A stretch of 64,000 bases of DNA from Geothermobacter ehrlichii (GTDB lineage: Bacteria > Desulfobacterota > Desulfuromonadia > Desulfuromonadales > Geothermobacteraceae): positions 124,001-188,000 of the forward strand of contig NZ_VNIB01000001.1 of NCBI RefSeq assembly GCF_008124615.1, written 5' to 3'. The notes beneath the pieces are model-generated. The model had not been told where the DNA came from. It ran no database searches and worked only from the letters and a program-made list of their open reading frames with translations. The position numbers and the translations under genes were made by a program. Every line of letters starts with the position of its first letter. Position 1 is the first letter of the stretch. Positions 42,078 through 52,879 of this stretch are shown here, piece by piece.

Positions 42078-42941
42078 ATGAAGCGCATCGGATTTCTCGG
42101 TCTGGGAATCATGGGGCGGGCCATGGCGGCCAATCTGGTCCGGGCCGGGTTTCAGGTGACGGTCTGGAACCGCACCTCGGCGGCCTGTGCGCCTCTGGTT
42201 GAACTGGGGGCCCGACAGGCAGGGAGCATCCAGGAGGCGGTTCGGGCCAGCGAAGTGACCCTTGCCATGCTGGCCGACCCCGAGGCGAGCCACGAGGTCG
42301 CCCTGGGCGCCGACGGTGTCGTTTCCTGTCTGCAGCCGGGCCAGGCCTATGTCGACATGTCGACCGTCGATCCCGATACCGCCCGTGCGATCGGTGACGC
42401 CGTGACCCGGGTCGGCGGACGCTTTCTCGAAGCGCCGGTATCGGGCAGCAGGAAACCGGCGGAGGAAGGGAGCCTGGTCATTCTGGCCGCCGGCGACGAA
42501 GCGCTGTACCGGGAGATGGCGGCCGTTTTCGATTGTCTCGGCAAGAAGAGCTTCTTTCTTGGCGAGGTCGGGCAGGGGGCGTGCCTGAAGCTGATCGTCA
42601 ACATGACCATGGGTGGCATGATGACCCTGCTGGCCGAAGCCCTGGCGCTGGCCGACAGGTGCGGGCTCGATGCCCGGCAGGTACTCGAGGCTCTCGATTC
42701 CGGCGCGATCGCCAATCCGATGTTTCGTCTCAAGGGGGACCGGATCGTCGAGGACGACCATCCGCCCCATTTCCCTCTCCGGCACATGCAGAAAGATCTG
42801 CGTCTGGCCGTCAGCCTCGGCGACCGGCTGGGGCAGGCGCTTCACGGCGTGGCCACGGCCAACGAAACCTTCAAGCGGGCCCTGGGCGCCGGACTGGGGG
42901 ACGAGGATTTCGCCGCAGTGGCCCGGATCATCTCCGGCTGA
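42078..42941 (+). CDS. NAD(P)-dependent beta-hydroxyacid dehydrogenase
   Basis: 287 residues. The Rossmann fingerprint 'IGFLGLGIMGRAMAANLVRA' is at the N-terminus, the substrate motif 'FLEAPVSGSRKPAEEGSLVI' and the catalytic Lys in 'GQGACLKLIVNMTMGGMM' are intact, and the C-terminal helical domain has 'FPLRHMQKDLRLAVSLGDRL'. It belongs to the 3-hydroxyisobutyrate dehydrogenase/GLYR1 group, in which a Geobacter member reduces succinic semialdehyde and glyoxylate; the present protein could do likewise. ATG 42078 has AGGGAGGAG. Confidence 0.92.
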   Translation: MKRIGFLGLGIMGRAMAANLVRAGFQVTVWNRTSAACAPLVELGARQAGSIQEAVRASEVTLAMLADPEASHEVALGADGVVSCLQPGQAYVDMSTVDPDTARAIGDAVTRVGGRFLEAPVSGSRKPAEEGSLVILAAGDEALYREMAAVFDCLGKKSFFLGEVGQGACLKLIVNMTMGGMMTLLAEALALADRCGLDARQVLEALDSGAIANPMFRLKGDRIVEDDHPPHFPLRHMQKDLRLAVSLGDRLGQALHGVATANETFKRALGAGLGDEDFAAVARIISG

Positions 42942-42965
42942 GCGGAAGAAGAAAAGGAGGCTGTC

Positions 42966-43424
42966 GTGCGCGGATTCCTCGAGGACTGCCGGCAGATCGA
43001 ACTGACCGTAAGCCGGATCTACCAACACCTGGCCGGGCGGCAGGGTTTTCCCGCAACCTACCGGCAGATGTTTTTGACCCTGGCCAAGGACGAGGGAGAC
43101 CATGCCCGGCAGTTTGACCTGGCCCTTCAGTTGCCCGACGGAATGTTGGGGGAGAGGCGCCGGCTTTCAGGAGAGAAGGCCTGCGAGGGGTTGCTGACGG
43201 TCCGCCGGCGGCTGCAGGATCTGCTGCAGACCGAATGCAGCCTGAGGCAGGCGCTGGAACTGGCCGTCGAACTTGAACGCCGGTTCATTCGGGTGCACAT
43301 CGACACCAGCCTTGTCATCGACGACCCGAAGATCTCCGATCTCTTTCGCAAATTGGCCCGCAGCGAGCAAGAGCACCTGGCCACCTTGCGGCGGCATGTC
43401 GAACTCTGGAACAGCGAGCACTGA
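42966..43424 (+). CDS. Rubrerythrin/ferritin-like domain protein
   Basis: 152 residues forming a four-helix bundle. Diiron-type ligands appear as Glu in 'CRQIELTVSRIYQHLA', 'KDEGDHARQF' (ExxH), Glu in 'LAVELERRFIRVHID' and 'SEQEHLATL' (ExxH), the spacing of rubrerythrin-like domains. There is no C-terminal rubredoxin. It may scavenge peroxide or store iron. GTG 42966 has AAGGAGG. It is convergent with the AMMECR1 gene, with 12 bp between the stops. Confidence 0.85.
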   Translation: MRGFLEDCRQIELTVSRIYQHLAGRQGFPATYRQMFLTLAKDEGDHARQFDLALQLPDGMLGERRRLSGEKACEGLLTVRRRLQDLLQTECSLRQALELAVELERRFIRVHIDTSLVIDDPKISDLFRKLARSEQEHLATLRRHVELWNSEH

Positions 43425-43436
43425 AGACGGAGACGG

Positions 43437-43991
43437 TCAGTCGTCTTCGCCGAAGATCCGGGCGGAAAAGATGTAGATGTCAGCGTCCGGGCTCTGCCAG
43501 GCGGTGGTTGGCAGGCCGGCCTTGACGCAGGTCTGCTTCAGAAAGGTCTCCCGGTCCCAGCCGTGTTCCGTCGCTACCTGCGGCAGCAGCACGCCCCGGT
43601 GAAAGCTCTTTTCGATATAGATGCCGTGCCGGCCGACCTCGATCTCCTCGATGGTTTCGATCTTCTGCAGCGGCGACAGGACCGAAATCTCGAGCGAGAA
43701 GTTCTGCAGGTCGCTTTCCTGCATCGGGTAGAAGCGGGGATCCTGGGTGGCGGAGGCGACCGCCATCTTGGCGACCTCGCGGAAGAGGGGAAGTTCGGAC
43801 TGGAAGTTGCCGATGCAGCCGCGAAGCTGTCCGTTCTGCTTGATGGTGACGAAACAGCCGCTGCGCCGGTTGAGAGCCTTTTCCTCGCGCGGTTCCGGTT
43901 CCCAGTCCTCTTTTTTTACGGCGTGTTCGATGGCCTGTCGGGCGATCGCCAGCAGGACGTCCTGCTCCCTGGATGACAGCTCCGTCTCCAT
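43437..43991 (-). CDS. amrA: AMMECR1-domain protein (AmmeMemoRadiSam system protein A)
   Basis: 184 residues with the AMMECR1 core: 'RRSGCFVTIKQNGQLRGCIG' (the invariant LRGCIG hexapeptide), 'ASATQDPRFYPMQESDLQNF' and 'EISVLSPLQKIE'. In many bacteria this domain goes with a MEMO1-like and a radical-SAM protein; neither is in the window. Its function is unknown apart from structure. The start at 43991 follows GGAGGAGA on this strand. It is transcribed separately from typA, 123 bp upstream. Confidence 0.9.
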   Translation of the reverse strand: METELSSREQDVLLAIARQAIEHAVKKEDWEPEPREEKALNRRSGCFVTIKQNGQLRGCIGNFQSELPLFREVAKMAVASATQDPRFYPMQESDLQNFSLEISVLSPLQKIETIEEIEVGRHGIYIEKSFHRGVLLPQVATEHGWDRETFLKQTCVKAGLPTTAWQSPDADIYIFSARIFGEDD

Positions 43992-44114
43992 CGTCTCCTC
44001 CCTATCGCAAACCATGTCACGTAAAACAGGCCTGTGCGGCCGGAATCAGGACCATGGTAATGATGGGACAGCGCGATTTCAAGCTCTTTTCGGGTGCGGT
44101 GGCCGATTTTGTCC

Positions 44115-45935
<1,821 letters not shown>

Positions 45936-46149
45936 GTGAAGTCTGCCCCCTGAAATCGGTGGTGCGAAGCCAAACCGCGCAAGGTTATAGGAAGTCGTGG
46001 GACTTGACCAGCAAAAAATGATGATGGTCACTTCATGAAGCCCGAAGCCCGCTCTTGCGTCAGGAATCGAATCCGCCTATTCTTGATTTTCGGTTCCGGT
46101 TCGGGCCGGCAATCCGCAGCGAAGAATCAACGAGGTTGGACAGATTCCC

Positions 46150-47457
46150 ATGTGGCGCTTTTACCTTCTTCTGGTCCTGCTGCCGTCATTTCTGACCCTT
46201 GCCGGTTGTGCCGTCAATCCGGTGACCGGCCGCAGCGAGCTGGCCCTGATGTCGATCTCGCCCAGCCAGGAGGTCGAGATCGGTCGCAAGACCTTTCCCG
46301 AGGTTCTGCAGCGCATGGGCGGCGTCTATCCCGATCCGGAGTTGGAGGCCTACGTCAACGAGGTCGGCCGCCGGCTCGGCCGGGTCAGCCACCGGCCGGA
46401 GCTGGACTACCGGTTCAAGGTGGTGAATGACTCGGTGCCCAACGCCTTCGCCCTGCCGGGCGGCTTTATTGCGGTCAGCCGAGGGCTGCTGACCGGCCTT
46501 GAAAACGAGGCGCAGCTGGCGGCCGTGCTCGGACATGAAATCGGTCATGTCACCGCTCGGCACGCGGTGCAGGGGATGCAGCGCGGCACCCTGCTCGGTC
46601 TGGGCGTGGCCCTTCTCGATGCCGCGACCCGGACGACATCCTACGGTGCCCTGGCGCATCCGGCCGGTCAGCTGGCGGCCGGCCTGATCAACAACCGCTA
46701 CAGCCGGGAGCAGGAGGGTGAGTCGGACCGGCTCGGCATCGATTACATGGTTCGGGCCGGCTATGACCCCGAGGGTTCGGTGCAGGTGATGGAGTACTTC
46801 TACCGCAAGGTGGAGAAGGGGGCCGATCCCGACTGGCTGGCGGGGCTTTTCCGCTCGCATCCCTTCTCCATTGAGCGGATGCGGGCCAACCGCAGCTATA
46901 TCGAAACCCATTACGCTGCCCGGCGGAAGGACCCGGCCATGCGGATCGGCGTCGACGCCTATCTTGCCGCCACCCGGCGCCTGCGTGCGGTCGCGCCCGC
47001 CTACGCCCTCTACGACAAGGCGAAGAAGCTGGAAAAGGCGGGGAAGATCCGCCAGGCGATCAGCACCTATCTTGCGGCAGCGGAGAAAGGCCCGGACGAA
47101 GCCCTGATTCTAACCGGGCTGGGCATGGCCTACCTGCGGGCGGACGATCCGGTGGCCGCCCGACAGCATCTGCAGCGGGCGTTGCGGCTCGACGACGGTT
47201 ACTACCTGACGTTGCTCGGCATGGGCTATATCGAATTGCAGCAGGGGCAGGCGGAAAAGGCACTGACCCATCTCGAGCGGAGCATGGAGCTGCTGGCCAC
47301 GGTCCAGGGCGCTTTTCTGCAGGCCGAGGCCTGCGAGAAGACCGGACGCCGGCAGAAGGCTCTGCGGCTGTACCAGGCGGTGGCCAAGGCCGATCCCGGC
47401 GGCAAGCTAGGCCGGACGGCCGCGCGCCGGGCGGCCCGTCTGGGAGGTGTGAGATGA
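46150..47457 (+). CDS. M48-family metalloprotease lipoprotein with TPRs (BepA-like)
   Basis: A 435-residue protein. A lipoprotein signal ends in 'LTLAGC', then 'NPVTGRSELALMS', common to this subfamily. The zinc motif HExxH is in 'LAAVLGHEIGHVTARHA', and the third ligand Glu in 'SREQEGESDRLGIDYMVRAG'. The C-terminal TPR repeats are 'AYLRADDPVAARQHLQRALR' and 'GYIELQQGQAEKALTHLERS'. BepA-type proteins cut and help assemble outer-membrane beta-barrels, such as LptD, in the periplasm. The ATG overlaps nothing upstream; a 214-bp gap separates it from divergent typA. It overlaps the next gene by 4 bp. Confidence 0.9.
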   Translation: MWRFYLLLVLLPSFLTLAGCAVNPVTGRSELALMSISPSQEVEIGRKTFPEVLQRMGGVYPDPELEAYVNEVGRRLGRVSHRPELDYRFKVVNDSVPNAFALPGGFIAVSRGLLTGLENEAQLAAVLGHEIGHVTARHAVQGMQRGTLLGLGVALLDAATRTTSYGALAHPAGQLAAGLINNRYSREQEGESDRLGIDYMVRAGYDPEGSVQVMEYFYRKVEKGADPDWLAGLFRSHPFSIERMRANRSYIETHYAARRKDPAMRIGVDAYLAATRRLRAVAPAYALYDKAKKLEKAGKIRQAISTYLAAAEKGPDEALILTGLGMAYLRADDPVAARQHLQRALRLDDGYYLTLLGMGYIELQQGQAEKALTHLERSMELLATVQGAFLQAEACEKTGRRQKALRLYQAVAKADPGGKLGRTAARRAARLGGVR

Positions 47458-47999
47458 TCTGGTCGGATCAGCTCGAGGCGGGCGAAAGCATCCGCTGGGA
47501 GGCGACGCCGGCGCCGCGCTGTTACACCTTCCGTCACTGGAAGGTCTCCCTTTTCGGGCTGTTGCTTGTTCTGCTCGCCTCCTGGTGGGAGGTGCTGGCC
47601 TGGCAGATGGCGGCGGTCTACCAGCTCGCCTGGCTGCCGTTGATTCCCCTGCCGGTCTGGCTGTTCGGCCTCTACCTGGCGATCGGCAAGCCCTTGCTCG
47701 CCCGGCGGGAGTGGGAGACGGTCCGCTACGCGGTGACAGGCCGTCGGCTGCTGGCCCGGCGCGGCCGGAAGAGGCTCGCTCTGCCGCTGGACAGAATCGG
47801 CTATTTCTGCCTCGAACCGCACGGAGAGAACCTCGGTTCGGTGCGCGTCGAGTCGAAGGACGGCCAGATTCGTCTGTGTCTGTGCTGCATCGAGTATCCG
47901 CGGCAGCTGACCGACCTGCTGGAAGAGGCGATGCGGCGAAGCGGCACCCTTTGCGAAAGGGAGGCGACCGCGATTGACAGCGCCTCCCGGGGCGGCTAG
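47454..47999 (+). CDS. Membrane protein with PH-like domain
   Basis: 181 residues. Two hydrophobic segments occur at about 32-50 ('KVSLFGLLLVLLASWWEVLA') and 58-78. The C-terminal region 'REWETVRYAVTGRRLLARRG' and 'LPLDRIGYFCLEPHGENLG' resembles a bacterial PH domain. ATG 47454 overlaps the protease gene (ATGA), suggesting joint action in the envelope, but no precise role is known. The downstream gene miaB begins 72 bp later. Confidence 0.68.
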   Translation: MIWSDQLEAGESIRWEATPAPRCYTFRHWKVSLFGLLLVLLASWWEVLAWQMAAVYQLAWLPLIPLPVWLFGLYLAIGKPLLARREWETVRYAVTGRRLLARRGRKRLALPLDRIGYFCLEPHGENLGSVRVESKDGQIRLCLCCIEYPRQLTDLLEEAMRRSGTLCEREATAIDSASRGG

Positions 48000-48071
48000 T
48001 ATCGCCCGATTGCGCCGATTCGGCACGAAAAAATACGCAGACTGGCGCTATCGCCAGAGAAATCGGAACCA

Positions 48072-49427
48072 ATGAAACAGTTCTATCTCGAAACCTTCGG
48101 CTGCCAGATGAACGTGGTCGATTCGGAGCGCATCGTCGCTCTGCTCGAAGAGATCGGCTACCGGCAGACCGACAGCGCCGAACAGGCCGACCTGATCCTG
48201 CTCAACACCTGCTCGGTGCGCGACAAGGCCGAACGCAAGGTGATCGGCCATCTCGGCCGCTTCAAGCCGCTCAAGGATGCCCGTCCCGAGCTGATCATCG
48301 GCGTCGGCGGCTGCGTGGCCCAGCAGGAAGGGGCCGCCTTTCTCGACCGCATTCCCTACCTCGACCTGGTTTTCGGCACCCACAACATCCATCGGCTGCC
48401 GGAGATGGTGGCGAAGGTCGAGCGGGATCGCCAGCGCTGTCATGCCGTCGATTTTCTCGACCGCGAGACCCGGCTGCGCCTCTTTCCGAAGCGCAGCGAC
48501 ACCGACAGCGTCACCCGCTTCGTCACCGTCATGCAGGGCTGCGACAACTTCTGCTCCTACTGCATTGTTCCCCATGTCCGGGGACGGGAGGTCAGCCGTC
48601 CGAGCGGCGAGATACTGGCCGAAATCCGTGAGCTGGCGGCCGCCGGCGTACGCGAGGTGACCCTGATCGGGCAGAATGTCAATTCCTACGGTCTCGGGAC
48701 AGAAGGCGAGGTCAGTTTCGCCGGTCTGTTGCGCCAGGTCGCCGCCGTCGAAGGAATCGAGCGGATCCGCTTCACCACTTCGCACCCCAAGGACCTGTCG
48801 GACGAGCTGATCGACTGCTTCGGCGAACTGGACAAGCTCTGCCACCACCTGCAGCTGCCGCTGCAGAGCGGTTCCGACCGCATCCTGCGCCGGATGAACC
48901 GCGGCTACAGCGCCGACGACTATCTGCGCCGGGTCGAGCGGCTGAAGAAGGTCTGCCCGGACATCCGGCTGACCACCGACATCATCGTCGGTTTTCCCGG
49001 CGAGACCGAGGAGGATTTTCGCGCCACGCTCGAAATGGTCGAGCGGGTGCGCTACGCCGATGCCTATACCTTTCTCTACTCGCCGCGGCCGGGGACGGCG
49101 GCGGCCGAGCTCGAGGATGACACCCCGGCCGAGGTCAAGCAGGAGCGTTTCGACCGGCTGCTCGAGGTGCAGAACGCGATCAGCGAGCAGACCTGGCAGG
49201 CCGATGTCGGGCGCGTACTGCCGGTTCTGGTCGAGGGACGCAGCAGGCAGGGGCGGGGCCAGCTTTTCGGCCGCACCACCTGGAACCGGATCGTCAATTT
49301 CGCCGGCGACGAGAGCCTGATCGGCCGCATCGTCGATGTCCGGGTGGTCCGTTCCTTCCGCAACAGCCAGCTGGGGGAACGGGTTGCCGGTGACGGCGAC
49401 GCCGGGGCATCGGTCAGTTTCGGCTGA
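48072..49427 (+). CDS. miaB: tRNA-2-methylthio-N6-dimethylallyladenosine synthase MiaB
   Basis: A radical-SAM methylthiotransferase of 451 residues. The UPF0004 domain has three Cys in 'ETFGCQMN', 'LNTCSVRDKAE' and 'GGCVAQQEGA', binding the auxiliary [4Fe-4S] cluster. The radical-SAM site is 'QGCDNFCSYCIVPHVRGRE' (CxxxCxxC). A TRAM domain ends the protein ('GRTTWNRIVNFAG...'). It adds the methylthio group to i6A37 in tRNAs reading UNN codons. All Cys are present. Confidence 0.96.
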   Translation: MKQFYLETFGCQMNVVDSERIVALLEEIGYRQTDSAEQADLILLNTCSVRDKAERKVIGHLGRFKPLKDARPELIIGVGGCVAQQEGAAFLDRIPYLDLVFGTHNIHRLPEMVAKVERDRQRCHAVDFLDRETRLRLFPKRSDTDSVTRFVTVMQGCDNFCSYCIVPHVRGREVSRPSGEILAEIRELAAAGVREVTLIGQNVNSYGLGTEGEVSFAGLLRQVAAVEGIERIRFTTSHPKDLSDELIDCFGELDKLCHHLQLPLQSGSDRILRRMNRGYSADDYLRRVERLKKVCPDIRLTTDIIVGFPGETEEDFRATLEMVERVRYADAYTFLYSPRPGTAAAELEDDTPAEVKQERFDRLLEVQNAISEQTWQADVGRVLPVLVEGRSRQGRGQLFGRTTWNRIVNFAGDESLIGRIVDVRVVRSFRNSQLGERVAGDGDAGASVSFG

Positions 49428-49452
49428 TTTCTTCTCCCGACAGAGGGACGCC

Positions 49453-51333
49453 ATGGCCAGGGGCCGCATCCTCACCATCGACAGCGAGGACTTCTACCGA
49501 CGCTTCTATCACGATGTCCTTACCGACGAGGGCTACCTGGTCAGCGGTGCGTCCAGCCTTGACGAGGGGCTCGACTGGCTGCGGCGCGAAGAGTTCGATC
49601 TCGTCATCGTCGATCTCGGTCTGGCCGGCGGTGGTGCGGTAGCGGCGGCCATCCGGCAGTTCAATCCCGACCAGGAAATCATGGTCGTCACCGGTCGGGA
49701 GGAGGTTGCCCTGGCGGTCGAGGCGATGAAGCAGGGCGTGTCGGATTATCTGCTCAAGCCGATCAACCCCGAAGAGTTCCTCCTGGTGGTCAACCGCACC
49801 ATGTTCCGTCTCAGTCTGGGGATGGAACACAAGCGGCTGATGAACGAAAACATCGAGTTCGTCTCGATGCTCGCCTGTTACCGCAAGTGCCTTGCCTTTC
49901 TGCGGGTCCACGATCTCGACCGCCTTGGCGATCTCGTCCTCGACACCCTGATGGAACTTCTGCGGGCCGAAGGCGGCCTGCTCTGGCTGGTTGGCTACGC
50001 CGGTCGCAGCTACCGTCTGCGCTGCCGGCGCGGCCTGGTCCGGTTGCAGCCGGGAGAGGAGGTGCTGGAGCCGGATGCCGCCCTGGAAAAGCTGCTGCAC
50101 GGCGGATTGCCAGTGCTGCAGAACCGGGACAAGGCCATCCTGCTGCCGCTGCAGGTGGAGAGGCGGACGGTGGCGCTGGTGCGGCTGGAGGCGCCGACCG
50201 GGCGGGAAAGCTTCAACCGGCACGACCTCAAGGTGGCCGAACTGGTCGCCGAATTCGCGGCCGCGGCCCTGGACAACGTTCTGGCACGGCGCGCCCTGGA
50301 ACACGACAGCCTGCGTCTGCCGGCAAGCCAGGCCTACAAGATGGCCTACTTTCGTGATCACGTCACCCGCGAGCTGTACAAGGCGCGCCGGTACGGCCGC
50401 AACCTCTCCTTCATCAAGCTCGACATCACCAACTATCGGCCGCTGGCCGACCGCGTGCGCGACCGCGACATGCAGGAGGCGGTGAACCGGCTGGTCGGGA
50501 TCGTCAACACCGCCCTGCGCGATGCCGACATCATGGCCCAGGCCGCTCCGGGCAGTTACATCATCATGCTGCCGGAAACCGACTACTGGGGATCGCTGGT
50601 GGCGCAGCAGCGCATCCGGCGGGCGCTTGACGGTACGGTGGCGGTCAGCGACGGCAGGCGCAGCCAGGCCCTGCAGGTTCTCATGCGTTCGGCGTCCTTT
50701 CCGGTCGACGGCGACAGTTTCGACGACCTGGTCGCGGTGGCGGAGCGTCGGCAGGAACGGCTTCGGCAAAGCCTCTACCACCGCGCCGGCATGGAGCGGG
50801 AATCCTTCTGGGCCATCGTCGGCCGTCTGCTCGGAACGGCGGCCGATTACCGGCTCGAGGGGCGGACGCTGCGGGTCAGCGAGCGATTGCGCGGCTTCGA
50901 GGACCGGCGCAGCAGTCGTTATGTGCGCATGCCGGCCAGCCGGCGGGAGGAGTTGCTCACCTCCTTTTGCCGCGATCTGGTCGAATCCCGCAGAATCCGG
51001 GGTATCATCTACCTGGGAAGCGAGGATTTCCAGCGGGAGAGGGACAACCTGCCGCTGCTGGAGGAGATCGAGCACTCGGCCACCAACCTCTTTCTGCTCG
51101 GCGGCCGCCGCCGGGTCGGCTGGGATCTGCAGCGGGTGGTGCCGATCCATATCGATGACGAGCAGTTCCGCCGGCTGACCCTGCTCCTCTACCTGAACGA
51201 GGATTACGCCTACGCCCTGTTCGCCCGGCGCTTCGGGGAGGAACTGGTCGGTTTTCATACCTCCGATTTCTATTTCGTCGAAAACATGATCGCCAAGCTG
51301 CAGCAGCAGTACCGGCTGCAGCCGAAGATCTAG
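49453..51333 (+). CDS. Receiver-GAF-degenerate GGDEF signalling protein
   Basis: 626 residues. The receiver domain (about 1-118) keeps the phospho-acceptor Asp in 'LVIVDLGLAGG' and the Lys in 'YLLKPINPEEF', but its acidic pocket reads 'TIDSEDF'. A GAF-like region covers about 140-280. From about 300 to 430 the sequence follows a GGDEF fold ('FRDHVTRELYKARRYGRNLS', 'IKLDITNYRPLADRVRDRDM'), but the signature is 'AAPGSYIIMLPETD', so cyclase activity is unlikely. The last 190 residues match a DICT-like/sensor pattern ('RGIIYLGSEDFQRERDNLPL'). ATG 49453 is chosen for the receiver start. It lies 8 bp from the next, also receiver-like gene. Confidence 0.8.
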   Translation: MARGRILTIDSEDFYRRFYHDVLTDEGYLVSGASSLDEGLDWLRREEFDLVIVDLGLAGGGAVAAAIRQFNPDQEIMVVTGREEVALAVEAMKQGVSDYLLKPINPEEFLLVVNRTMFRLSLGMEHKRLMNENIEFVSMLACYRKCLAFLRVHDLDRLGDLVLDTLMELLRAEGGLLWLVGYAGRSYRLRCRRGLVRLQPGEEVLEPDAALEKLLHGGLPVLQNRDKAILLPLQVERRTVALVRLEAPTGRESFNRHDLKVAELVAEFAAAALDNVLARRALEHDSLRLPASQAYKMAYFRDHVTRELYKARRYGRNLSFIKLDITNYRPLADRVRDRDMQEAVNRLVGIVNTALRDADIMAQAAPGSYIIMLPETDYWGSLVAQQRIRRALDGTVAVSDGRRSQALQVLMRSASFPVDGDSFDDLVAVAERRQERLRQSLYHRAGMERESFWAIVGRLLGTAADYRLEGRTLRVSERLRGFEDRRSSRYVRMPASRREELLTSFCRDLVESRRIRGIIYLGSEDFQRERDNLPLLEEIEHSATNLFLLGGRRRVGWDLQRVVPIHIDDEQFRRLTLLLYLNEDYAYALFARRFGEELVGFHTSDFYFVENMIAKLQQQYRLQPKI

Positions 51334-51341
51334 GAAGGTCC

Positions 51342-52829
51342 ATGCAGCAGAGGAAGCATCGCATCGTCATCGCCAGCGGCCGGCACGACCTGGCGCAGCT
51401 GGTCCCGGCCCTCGAGGAGGAGGGTTACGAGGTCCTGGTCTGCGACGAGGGGGCGCGGGCCCTGGAACTGGCCCTGGCCAGGCCGCCGGTGATGATGGTT
51501 GTCGAAACCTCGCTCTCGCTGCTGCCGACGGAGAGGCTGGTGCAGATTCTGCGCGCCAATCCCCGGACCGAGAGGATCGCCTTCTGTTTCATCGGCCGCG
51601 AAGGGGAGGAGGTCGAAGGCTTCCGGCGTCATCGCGACCAGTTCTTTGTCCGTCCTTTCAACTGCGAGCAGCTGCTCGGCGACGTGCTCGGCTACCTGCA
51701 CCGGCTCGAGCGAACTCGCCGGGTCGGGCGCCAGGACCGGGAGGTCGAGGGGGCGCTGGACCAGATTTCCCTGGTCGACCTGCTGCAGATCTTCAGTCTC
51801 AACCGCAAGGACGGATTGCTCACCCTGCGTCGCCGCGACGGGCAGACCGGCACCATCACCCTGCTCGGCGGGCTGGTGACCAATGCCCGCCTGGGGCAGA
51901 TGCAGGGCGAAAAGGCCTTTTTCCGGCTGCTCGGCTGGAGCGAAGGGAGCTTCAGCTTCGTGCCCGGAGGCCGCCGGGAGGATGAGGCCCGCATCAGCCT
52001 GCCTACCGATCACCTGATCATGGAAGGGCTGCGCCAGCAGGACGAGCTGGCGGCGCTTTGCGGGCAACTGCCGGCGGCCGATGACGAACTGGTGCTGAGG
52101 GTGCCCCGCGACCATCTGCCGCCGGGGCTGCGTCCCGCCACCCAGGAAATTCTGCTGCTGCTGCAGTATTACCGGCGGGTGCGGGACATCCTCGATCACA
52201 GCAGTAGGCCCGACCTGGAGGTGCTGCAGATCCTGCAGGTGCTGCTCGACAAGGGGATTCTCGAGCTGGCGCCTGCGGCGGCCGAGTCGGCAGAGGGGAA
52301 CGGTTCCCTGCTCGATTCGGAAGAGGTCATCGCCATCAAGGAGGCCTTCGGCGAGGGGGACAGCCTGTTCGAGGCGGCCTCGGTGAAGCTGGTTCTGCTG
52401 CCGGCCTCGCGGGCTGACCTGGATGCCTTCGTCGCCTGCCTGCAGGGGGTGCGCGAGTTCGAACCGGATGCCGGACTGCTGCGGACGGCGGAGGATTTTC
52501 CTCTTGGCGACGTCGGCCGGCTGAAGGTGGCCGACAGCTTTGCCATCCGCCTGTTCTGCCTGCCGACCACGCCGGACGCCGTTCCCCTGTGGCGGCCGTT
52601 CTGCCGCCGCCTGCTCGGCGTGTTGGTCCTGGGCGAGGGGGAGCATCTGGACGCGGCCGAAGAGTTTTTCCGGCTGAACAGCCGGACGCCCATCATTCCG
52701 CTGGCGGGGACCGGAAAACGCCCGGGATGCATCCCGCTGGCCCCCGGCGACCGCCAGGGGCTGAAGCAGCTGCTCAGCGCCCTGGCCGAGCCTTACCGGC
52801 GACCGGCGGAACTTGACCTGGAGACCTGA
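51342..52829 (+). CDS. Pseudo-receiver-DUF4388 protein with GTPase-like C-terminus
   Basis: 495 residues. The N-terminal receiver-like domain (about 1-120) has 'VIASGRHDLAQLVPALEEEG', 'MMVVETSLSLLP' (Glu where Asp is expected) and 'FFVRPFNCEQ' (Arg where Lys is expected), so it is a non-phosphorylatable pseudo-receiver. A DUF4388/PATAN domain covers about 130-225 ('ISLVDLLQIFSLNRKDGLLT'). The C-terminal third ('KLVLLPASRADLDAFVACLQ', 'RLFCLPTTPDAVPLWRPFCR', 'LLGVLVLGEGEHLDAAEEFF') shows a degenerate Ras-like GTPase pattern without a clear P-loop. Such combinations accompany roadblock/MglA-type systems in delta-proteobacteria. It follows the previous signalling gene by 8 bp. Confidence 0.75.
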   Translation: MQQRKHRIVIASGRHDLAQLVPALEEEGYEVLVCDEGARALELALARPPVMMVVETSLSLLPTERLVQILRANPRTERIAFCFIGREGEEVEGFRRHRDQFFVRPFNCEQLLGDVLGYLHRLERTRRVGRQDREVEGALDQISLVDLLQIFSLNRKDGLLTLRRRDGQTGTITLLGGLVTNARLGQMQGEKAFFRLLGWSEGSFSFVPGGRREDEARISLPTDHLIMEGLRQQDELAALCGQLPAADDELVLRVPRDHLPPGLRPATQEILLLLQYYRRVRDILDHSSRPDLEVLQILQVLLDKGILELAPAAAESAEGNGSLLDSEEVIAIKEAFGEGDSLFEAASVKLVLLPASRADLDAFVACLQGVREFEPDAGLLRTAEDFPLGDVGRLKVADSFAIRLFCLPTTPDAVPLWRPFCRRLLGVLVLGEGEHLDAAEEFFRLNSRTPIIPLAGTGKRPGCIPLAPGDRQGLKQLLSALAEPYRRPAELDLET

Positions 52830-52879
52830 ACCGCCATCACGGCCGGTTTGGAAGACCGCAACCGAAAGGTGAAAGAACG

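Noticed and set aside
42042-43103. 353-codon - strand frame opposite the dehydrogenase and ferritin-like genes
   Set aside because: The + strand genes have complete Rossmann and diiron motifs; the - frame has none and spans two unrelated genes.
49414-51258. 614-codon - strand frame opposite the receiver/GAF gene, and similar long - strand frames at 21707-23203 (accC), 48048-49478 (miaB) and 55992-57488 (guaB/guaA)
   Set aside because: All are shadows of well supported genes in high-GC sequence, with Arg/Pro/His-rich or low-complexity translations and no family motifs.
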